64,000 bases of DNA from Estrella lausannensis (lineage in GTDB: Bacteria; Chlamydiota; Chlamydiia; Chlamydiales; Criblamydiaceae). The stretch covers positions 124,001 to 188,000 of the forward strand of contig NZ_CWGJ01000026.1 of assembly GCF_900000175.1 (NCBI RefSeq), read 5' to 3'. The notes under the pieces are model-generated. The model was not told the DNA's origin. It did no database searches and saw only the letters and a program-made list of their open reading frames with translations. Below, one piece after another: positions 59,055-64,000 of the stretch. Within the stretch, counting starts at the first letter, position 1; each line of letters begins with the position of its first letter. Position numbers and translations under genes: made by a program.

Positions 59055-59498
59055 CTAATTTAGGGGAAGCCACTTTTCATTGACGTTGAACCTTTTGTTA
59101 AGATGGCGCGTCTGCTCGTCCTCGACAAGCTTATCATTGGCTTTGTCGGGCACCATCTCTTTCAGTAGGGTTTCGGTTCTTTTCAGGAGAATGGCGGCAT
59201 GCTTCCAGTCCTCCTCGCTTAGCTTCTGAGGATTTTCTGTGAATTTTTGAACGGTGGAACGTTTCACCTTCAGTTTTTCGAAGATCTTGCTGTCTTTGGC
59301 TTTGAGCCGATTGATGTTGAGCTCCAAGTCTTTGATTAGTTTCTTTTTCTCTTCGGCAAGCTCCGGGCTGGTCTCTTTTTTTGGAGGAGGGGGTTTGCCG
59401 GAAGCTTTATCGGCCTCATTCAGCAGCCTCTCCACTTCCATTTTGTGCAAACCCTGCGCGAGAGACTCTTCCACTTTGGTAAAATTGGTTTTTCCCAT
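59055..59498 (-). CDS. Small charged helical protein
   Basis: A 147-residue, highly charged protein (TKVEESLAQGLHKMEVERLL; EEKKKLIKDLELNINRLKAK; DWKHAAILLKRTETLLKEMV), predicted mostly helix or coiled coil with a Pro/Lys hinge (KPPPPKKETSP) at about residue 35. No known domain. GAGGATC precedes the ATG. It might be a chaperone-like or structural protein; nothing nearby indicates function. Confidence 0.75.
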   Translation of the reverse strand: MGKTNFTKVEESLAQGLHKMEVERLLNEADKASGKPPPPKKETSPELAEEKKKLIKDLELNINRLKAKDSKIFEKLKVKRSTVQKFTENPQKLSEEDWKHAAILLKRTETLLKEMVPDKANDKLVEDEQTRHLNKRFNVNEKWLPLN

Positions 59499-59907
59499 AC
59501 AAGATCCTCTTTGAAAAAAAGCTCCGCTTCCTTAGGATTCTAAAAATATTTTAACACGTTCGGATTTTACTGTCATCTTTTGAAAATAGCCTGTCCATAG
59601 CTGGAAAAACACACATAGAGAGCCGAGCGGCATATAATTTGCTACAGACAATTATCATAACGTGATAAACCTTAGTTTGGGCAAGTGCTTGTCAAGCCGC
59701 TGTCCTGCATTGATTTTAGCGAGGGTGACCACGGGGCTTAAAGAGAGCGGGCGCGTATCTCGTTTGGCGCATTGATAGCAGAAAGATCATGCGATCTAGG
59801 CACCAAGCGCAGAAGAAACGCATCGAAAAAGTTTTTTTTCATCGAGAGCGGGTGAAAAGAGTCTCTTTCAATGCATTTCGGTATCAACGGAAAAGGAAAA
59901 AACCTCT
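59499..59907. other. Intergenic region between divergent genes, with a small dyad
   Basis: About 410 bases upstream of sthA. No gene-like frame. A short dyad TTATCA-N5-TGATAA occurs at 59652-59668. A TTTCGGTATCA fragment at about 59877-59886 may be a scrap of family A. The sthA ribosome binding site AAAAGGAAAAAA follows. Confidence 0.5.
59652..59668. promoter_or_regulatory. Short dyad-symmetric sequence, possible operator
   Basis: TTATCA-TAACG-TGATAA is a perfect 6-bp dyad with 5-base spacer, 240 bases before sthA and 150 before the divergent small gene. It could be a repressor site; chance occurrence in AT-rich DNA is not excluded. Confidence 0.25.
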
Positions 59908-61302
59908 ATGGAAGAGATAAAAGCCGATGTAGTGGTGATTGGATCGGGGCCGGCCGGGCAGAAGGCGGCGATTCAGGCGGCTAAACTGGGAAAATCTGTT
60001 GTCGTAGTGGAAAAGGAGCCGACTCCCGGCGGCAATTGCCTCTATTCCGGAACCATCCCCTCGAAGACGCTGCGTGAAGCGATCATCGACCTGACACGCT
60101 TCTATGAGAGGCAATACCGCGATGTCCGCGATATAAAAGAGGTCACGATATCCGAGTTAAACAGCCGCTTGAGCCAGGTGATCGAAGAAGAGCGGACGAT
60201 GATCAGCCGCCAGTTCAAGAAAAATAACATTCGCTTCCTGCATGGCACAGGCCGGTTTGAAAATCCCCATACGCTTCTCATTGTGGACAGCGACTACCGG
60301 CTTTCCTATCAGATCAAGGGGGAGTCTTTCATCATCGCGACAGGATCTGTCCCGAGAAACCCCACGGGTGTTCCATTTGACGATAAGATCATTTTGGACT
60401 CGACACGTCTTCTCCGGATTGAACGGGTGCCAAAGTCAATGCTGGTTCTCGGGGGTGGTATCATCGGCTCTGAGTACGCCTCCTTTTTCGCAGCCCTTGG
60501 CACCGAAGTCACCATCATCGATAAGAAGGATCATATTCTTCCTCTGCTTGACTCTGAAATCGGCATCCACTTGCAGACATCGCTGACCGACATAGGCCTT
60601 CGCTTCAAAGGACGGAAAGAACCGGCAGAGATCATCAAAGAGGAAAATAGGGCTGTCGTTAAGTTTAAAGACGGAACAAGCCTATCTGCAGACTGTTTAC
60701 TCTATGCCCTCGGCCGCGAAGCCAACGTCGAGTCGCTGCATATCGAAAACTGCGGACTGACAAAAAATGACAAGGGCTATTTGCCCGTCAATGCCCTCTT
60801 TCAGACGCCGGTGTCTCACATCTATGCGGTTGGAGATGTTATCGGAGGCCCTAGCTTAGCTTCGACCAGTATGGAGCAAGGAAGGCTTGCCGCAAGACAC
60901 GCTTGCGGCGTTGAGACGCACCACTTCCCAACCTTCTATCCGATCGGTATCTGGACCATTCCGGAGATCTCCTGCTGCGGATATACCGAAGACCAGCTGC
61001 GCGAGCTGGGTTTTCAGTATGAAGTGGGCAGAGCCTATTTCTATGAGATCTCAAGAAGCCACATTGTGGGCGGGTCAACTGGCCTGATGAAACTCATATT
61101 CCACAAGGAAACGCTCGAAATCCTCGGTATCCACGTGATCGGCAGGGGAGCGGCCGAGGTTGTTCACATCGGCCAGGTCGCCGTGTCGTTCCGCGCTAAA
61201 ATCGACTACTTTATCGATCACATTTTCAACTATCCAACCTACGCGGAAGCTTATCGTATTGCTGCTTTGAACGGCATCAACAAGATCAAGCACCGTCGCT
61301 GA
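59908..61302 (+). CDS. sthA: Soluble NAD(P) transhydrogenase
   Basis: A 464-residue flavoprotein of the disulphide-reductase fold. FAD-binding GSGPAGQKAAIQAAKLGKS and NAD-binding GGGIIGSEYASFFAALG are present, but the redox pair is missing: the segment reads GGNCLYSGTIPSKTLR, with a single Cys followed by Ser/Gly. This, together with VGDVIGGPSLASTSMEQGR, identifies SthA, which moves reducing equivalents between NADPH and NADH, rather than a lipoamide dehydrogenase. C-terminal FNYPTYAEAYRIAALNG fits. Strong purine-rich AAAAGGAAAA before the ATG. Confidence 0.94.
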   Translation: MEEIKADVVVIGSGPAGQKAAIQAAKLGKSVVVVEKEPTPGGNCLYSGTIPSKTLREAIIDLTRFYERQYRDVRDIKEVTISELNSRLSQVIEEERTMISRQFKKNNIRFLHGTGRFENPHTLLIVDSDYRLSYQIKGESFIIATGSVPRNPTGVPFDDKIILDSTRLLRIERVPKSMLVLGGGIIGSEYASFFAALGTEVTIIDKKDHILPLLDSEIGIHLQTSLTDIGLRFKGRKEPAEIIKEENRAVVKFKDGTSLSADCLLYALGREANVESLHIENCGLTKNDKGYLPVNALFQTPVSHIYAVGDVIGGPSLASTSMEQGRLAARHACGVETHHFPTFYPIGIWTIPEISCCGYTEDQLRELGFQYEVGRAYFYEISRSHIVGGSTGLMKLIFHKETLEILGIHVIGRGAAEVVHIGQVAVSFRAKIDYFIDHIFNYPTYAEAYRIAALNGINKIKHRR

Positions 61303-61423
61303 GCATGAGGTGTTCCCCGCGGTTTCAATACCGTTATCCCTTAGGAAAGGGGAGCATTGAATTCATGAGGAACCCATTTATACCGAGGCAACTTGAAGAA
61401 TTGGTCTTTGGCTTCGTTGGGTT

Positions 61424-61586
61424 TATACCGAAATTCTCTCAAAATTTGGCATGGGGGCTTTGAGAAAGCCTCGGGATTGAATGATCGCAAGCCACCTCAT
61501 ATTTCTAATATTAGGTGGCTTGCGATCATTCAATTGCGAGAGCTTTCTCTTTGCCAAAATCCAAATTTTGAGAGAATTTCGGTATA
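61424..61586. repeat. Family A palindromic element, full length, nested
   Basis: 163 bp: ends TATACCGAAATTCTCTCAAA and AAATTTTGAGAGAATTTCGG plus TATA are perfect inverted repeats. The inner GATTGAATGATCGCAAGCCA and TGGCTTGCGATCATTCAATT are nearly perfect, around ATTTCTAATATTAGG. The arms have co-varied relative to other copies. Confidence 0.95.
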
Positions 61587-61659
61587 CTTAAGAATTTTCG
61601 TTCTCACTCGCGCCTTGCCTCTCGGCAATGGTCGCTCGCTCCGGACAAAAATTCTTAAG
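61587..61659. repeat. Third palindromic element next to the nested copy
   Basis: CTTAAGAATTTTCGTTCTCA ... GGACAAAAATTCTTAAG gives a 73-bp inverted repeat whose outer arms are CTTAAGAATTTT / AAAATTCTTAAG. It could be the inner part of the outer subfamily element. Confidence 0.6.
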
Positions 61660-61723
61660 GCCCTCCTGGCCAAATTTCCAATTCTTCAAGTTGTTTCGGT
61701 ATAGTGAAGGCTGTCTATTTGTT

Positions 61724-61762
61724 CTTTGACTCGGGAGAGTGAATTGTTCTCCCGAGTCAAAG
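61724..61762. terminator. Strong hairpin between sthA and BON gene
   Basis: Perfect 15-bp stem CTTTGACTCGGGAGA / TCTCCCGAGTCAAAG with a 9-base loop, 29 bases past the BON gene stop on the minus strand. No long T-run follows in either direction. Confidence 0.7.
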
Positions 61763-61790
61763 AGTGTTTAAATAATGCATTGAAGCGGAG

Positions 61791-62654
61791 TTAGCTGTTA
61801 TTTAACACGCGGAGTTCGCTCTTCACGGATTTGACCCCTTCGATTTGCTGAATCTCGTTTACCAGCTTTTGCTGGTCACCGGGGTTTTTAATCGCTCCTT
61901 GCAAGGTAACGATTCCGTTTTTAGTGTTCAGAGCAATCTCATTGTAGTTTTTTCCAAGCCAGTTTTTTCCGATGTTGTCACGAATTTTTTTATTCAGCTG
62001 TCTGTCTGCCGTAGTTGCTGCTTTGTCCTGAGGAAATTCTGAACCTGGTAACTCCATTTTGTGTTGACCGGATTGTTCCATTTGATCTTGAGCGGGCTTT
62101 TCCATGGTGTTTTGCTCCCCGACAGTGACTTGACTGTTCAGGCTAATGACTCCTTTCATGTTGCGAATCTCTTCTTCCAATTTTGATTTGTCCACCGACG
62201 TGCCAACCTGGCCTTGCAATACAACGTTTCCATTGCTTACACGGGCGGTTACGCCTGCATAGGATTTTGAGAGCCAGCCTGAATCGAGCTTATCGTGAAT
62301 CTGTTTCGCAAGTTCTGCATCGGTCAATTGCATGGAGTTGTCATGGGCATTGCTGGCGACGTAGTTTTTGCTCGTTGGATGAAAACTGCCTTGTTGCCTA
62401 TTGGCAGGGTCACTTTGGCGGTTTTGATCGGTTTTATTGGTGTCGTTTCGATTGTATCCCCCGTTTTCATCGCTTCGATGGTATCTTTGGCCCTCACCAT
62501 GGTGGTAACCGCCTGAATGATGGCATCGGTCGTTTGAGCGGCAGCTTGGGCAGGACGATCTGGAATCTTGGTAGTAGTAATCTGCATGAGCGCTCGTGGC
62601 AAAGCCTGATGCGAAAATCATTGCCAGAAGACCGGTAATTTTCGTGGTATCCAT
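61791..62654 (-). CDS. Periplasmic protein with two BON domains (OsmY-like)
   Basis: A 287-residue protein. Residues 1-24 are a signal peptide (LLAMIFASGFATSAHA). A Tyr/His/Asn-rich, possibly metal-binding or disordered region follows (SCPSCRSNDRCHHSGGYHHG). Two BON domains lie at about 110-180 (IHDKLDSGWLSKSYAGVTAR ... GNVVLQGQVG) and 215-285 (IRDNIGKNWLGKNYNEIALN ... GIVTLQGAIK). BON domains bind membranes and occur in osmotic-stress proteins such as OsmY. The DUF892 protein upstream supports a stress-related unit. Confidence 0.9.
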   Translation of the reverse strand: MDTTKITGLLAMIFASGFATSAHADYYYQDSRSSCPSCRSNDRCHHSGGYHHGEGQRYHRSDENGGYNRNDTNKTDQNRQSDPANRQQGSFHPTSKNYVASNAHDNSMQLTDAELAKQIHDKLDSGWLSKSYAGVTARVSNGNVVLQGQVGTSVDKSKLEEEIRNMKGVISLNSQVTVGEQNTMEKPAQDQMEQSGQHKMELPGSEFPQDKAATTADRQLNKKIRDNIGKNWLGKNYNEIALNTKNGIVTLQGAIKNPGDQQKLVNEIQQIEGVKSVKSELRVLNNS

Positions 62655-62835
62655 AGTTTCTCCTTTAGTTGGTTATTCCATCGACTGCTAAGAGAGTGTC
62701 CACAAGCTGAAATCGTATGATTTGTTTGTGGGGCAGTCTCTTAGCAAGCCCTATTTTTTCGTCAAATTCCGGGAGGGTGGTGCCACATGATTGCTTGCAG
62801 AGCCCCCTTCCGAATTAAGAATACCGCCTGTCGGC
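62655..62835. other. Short intergenic region with family C element
   Basis: 180 bases between the BON and DUF892 genes, both minus strand, with the 55-bp family C hairpin at 62689-62743, about 35 bases upstream of the BON start. Confidence 0.55.
62689..62743. repeat. Family C palindromic element, intact
   Basis: 55 bp, TAAGAGAGTGTCCACAAGCT opposite TTTGTGGGGCAGTCTCTTA, imperfect palindrome centred on AATCGTATGATT. Confidence 0.85.
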
Positions 62836-63357
62836 TTATCGCTGAGCAGTAAGGGCTTTTGCCTGCTGATTGATACCAGATTTCAGCAGACCTCCCTCGG
62901 CAATTTTGGTTAATTTTTTATCTGCATTTCCTTCTTCGTCCAGCGAGGCCTGGAGAAGATCGGCTACCTTGCCAAGCTCCATTTCCCTGGCAAATGTGCG
63001 AGCGGTTCCATAGGCCGCGATTCCGTAGTGCGTGATGCGCTGCGCTTTGGAGATGATTAATACATCGCAGAGAGACGATTTCGATCTGAAATCGTGAAGC
63101 ACGCTTTTGCACTCTTCAATCAGCCCTTTCATTGCCGGGCAGAACTTTTCTTCTCTCTTCACATTCAGAATGTCGAAGATTTTTTCGAGACGCTCAACGT
63201 GTGTTTTTGTCTCTACCAAATGGGATTCAAGAGCATGTTTCAAATCCGGGGATTCTGACGCTCTGATCATTTCGGGCATGGCCTCAACGATTTGCCGCTC
63301 AGCGCTCAATAAATCAGACAATTCATTGATGAGTAAGCTTTTAAAGGTTTTTTCCAT
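62836..63357 (-). CDS. DUF892 ferritin-like protein (YciE/YciF family)
   Basis: A 173-residue four-helix protein: LLINELSDLLSAERQIVEAM (helix 1 with the E..x..E type positions), LKHALESHLVETKTHVERLEKIFDIL (helix 2), AQRITHYGIAAYGTARTF (helix 3) and LQASLDEEGNADKKLTKIA (helix 4). Metal-binding Glu/His positions of the DUF892 ferritin-like family are present. Members are induced by stress and may handle iron or oxidants. It is upstream of the BON gene. Confidence 0.92.
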   Translation of the reverse strand: MEKTFKSLLINELSDLLSAERQIVEAMPEMIRASESPDLKHALESHLVETKTHVERLEKIFDILNVKREEKFCPAMKGLIEECKSVLHDFRSKSSLCDVLIISKAQRITHYGIAAYGTARTFAREMELGKVADLLQASLDEEGNADKKLTKIAEGGLLKSGINQQAKALTAQR

Positions 63358-63590
63358 GAACGACCTCCTTGTCCTTGTTTGTTGTCAGGATAAAAATAAA
63401 ATCTAAGTTATAAGCTTCGAAAAATAATTCAGCTTATTAATCCAATAGGGTGAAAATTTTTTCGAAACCTATAATTCTACGGAGGAGTAAAGCATACTGA
63501 TTTGAGTCTGCGGGCTGTCTCTGATATTGGAAAAATGTGAACTGGATGCGACTTACTAAATTGCGAAAGAGGAGTGGGGGTTATGTGTGC

Positions 63591-63644
63591 TAAGAGATTG
63601 TCCACAAACTGAAATCGTATGATTTATTTGTGGTCAGTCTCTAA
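63591..63644. repeat. Family C palindromic element, intact
   Basis: TAAGAGATTGTCCACAAACT opposite TTTGTGGTCAGTCTCTAA, centred on AATCGTATGATT, the same core as the copy at 62689. Confidence 0.85.
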
Positions 63645-63854
63645 GTTGAATCTTAGATACTTTCTCTCTAAATCAAGTTTCCTCTTATCCCCACATTCTA
63701 CCGGAACAGCTTTGTTGTATAGTTAAAAAGTTGCGGTTTGTTTTCATTTTGGGAACGCTTGTTTTTTAGCAAGTTGAAGCGCTCGGGCGAAACTTAAATG
63801 AGGTGTGTGGGAGATATCGTGGAGTGTCTTGAAAGCCTTGTCAATCACAAAGCA

Positions 63855-63893
63855 GTCCATGGTTTTCACTGGTGTAGGGGGAAAACCATGGAC
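63855..63893 (-). terminator. Long hairpin downstream of the partial gene
   Basis: GTCCATGGTTTTC (63855-63867) pairs perfectly with GAAAACCATGGAC (63881-63893), loop 13 bases, 11 bases past the stop of the minus-strand gene. Confidence 0.65.
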
Positions 63894-63904
63894 TTTTGGA
63901 AAGG

Positions 63905-64000
63905 TTACCGAGCTACCTTTTTCATTTTGGCGGTGTAGGCAATTTCCTTGTCCTTAACATCCAGTTCGACGATGGTTCCTGGAGGTATTTTCCCTTCCAG
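63905..64000 (-). CDS. C-terminal end of an unidentified protein, possibly ClpB
   Basis: Only the last 31 codons lie in the window. They read LEGKIPPGTIVELDVKDKEI, then AYTAKMKKVAR and stop. A 'G-x-I-x-P-G-x-x-V' strand pair close to the C-terminus resembles the small D2 domain end of Clp/Hsp100 ATPases, but 31 residues are too few to be sure. The frame is open to the window edge, and a hairpin follows the stop. Confidence 0.55.
   Translation of the reverse strand: MEGKIPPGTIVELDVKDKEIAYTAKMKKVAR

Larger units (their letters stand above)
61379..61703. repeat. Outer inverted-repeat element with elements nested inside
   Basis: The ends TATACCGAGGCAACTTGAAG plus AATTGG and CCAATTCTTCAAGTTGTTTC plus GGTATA are inverted repeats of 26 bases with three mismatches. 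They share TATACCG with family A but differ inward, so this is a second subfamily. Its middle contains a full family A copy and a third palindrome. Confidence 0.8.
61303..61790. other. Intergenic region filled with nested repeats
   Basis: About 490 bases between sthA and the convergent BON gene, consisting of a compound repeat (61379-61703) and a terminator hairpin (61724-61762). No coding frame. Confidence 0.7.
63358..63904. other. Intergenic region with family C copies and a terminator
   Basis: About 545 bases. A family C right end occurs at 63493-63521 (CATACTGATTTGAGTCTGCG then GGCTGTCTCTG) and a full copy at 63591-63644. The hairpin at 63855-63893 ends the minus-strand gene at the window edge. 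No coding frame seen. Confidence 0.6.

Noticed and set aside
59908-61302. Second lipoamide dehydrogenase gene
   Set aside because: The CxxxxC disulphide is absent and the segments fit soluble transhydrogenase SthA.

Overview
The window looks like a chromosomal segment of a Chlamydiae bacterium outside the animal-pathogen genus Chlamydia, that is, an amoeba-associated 'environmental' chlamydia of the Parachlamydiales type. Three blocks keep the gene order I remember from C. trachomatis: holA / tetrapyrrole-methylase-like / hemW / small acidic protein / sucA / sucB (CT047-CT055), lgt / yidC / dnaA (CT250-CT252) and rpe / efp / accB / accC (CT121-CT124). A Pkn1-type kinase fused to an FGE-sulfatase domain fits the same phylum. 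Locus names are from memory. Genes that classical Chlamydia lack or rarely carry (cytochrome c maturation system II, S-adenosylhomocysteinase, QueG, DUF892 and BON stress proteins, many host-like effector candidates) point to a larger environmental genome.

Layout. 0-3.6 kb: holA end, methyltransferase, ankyrin-like protein, hemW with a small acidic coiled-coil gene. 4-11.3 kb: cytochrome c maturation genes on the minus strand (lipoprotein, resB, ccsA), interrupted by two plus-strand paralogues that look like inclusion-membrane proteins. 11.8-17.2 kb: sucA-sucB-lpdA, followed by ferredoxin and a DUF1858-HesB fusion. 18.4-28.5 kb: effector-candidate island with a 981-aa coiled-coil protein, a 2055-aa protein with a recognisable RasGEF domain, and a small CHAT/caspase-like protein. 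28.6-35.5 kb: lgt, tRNA-Pro, ahcY, dnaA, yidC. 35.9-39.8 kb: kinase/phosphatase pair and a GT-B-like protein. 40-42 kb: malic enzyme, then hsp20 behind a CIRCE operator. 42-46.7 kb: second effector-candidate cluster (permuted-papain-like protein, F-box/beta-propeller protein, unknown 533-aa protein). 47-53 kb: MoxR ATPase, frameshifted ttcA, SEC-C protein, rpe, efp, accBC. 53.9-63.4 kb: secreted tandem-domain protein, LOG protein, queG, YitT protein, tRNA-Asp and tRNA-Val, sthA, BON protein, DUF892 protein. The far end holds a 3' fragment of a further minus-strand gene, possibly clpB.

The most striking non-coding content is three families of dispersed palindromic elements. Family A (about 160 bp full length, ends TATACCGAAAGTGTCTCAAA) has at least 15 full, degenerate or one-armed copies, all between genes, including one nested inside a related element. 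Family B (about 136 bp) and family C (about 55 bp) both end in TTAGAGACTG-like sequence. They look like MITEs; no transposase gene is in the window.

The genes combine core metabolism and cell-envelope or replication functions with many proteins bearing eukaryotic-type domains (RasGEF, F-box, ankyrin, polyproline with an acidic-Trp tail). That mix is expected of an obligate intracellular bacterium manipulating a protist host. Residue positions, where given, were counted from the translations; fold assignments rest on motif recognition without any database search.
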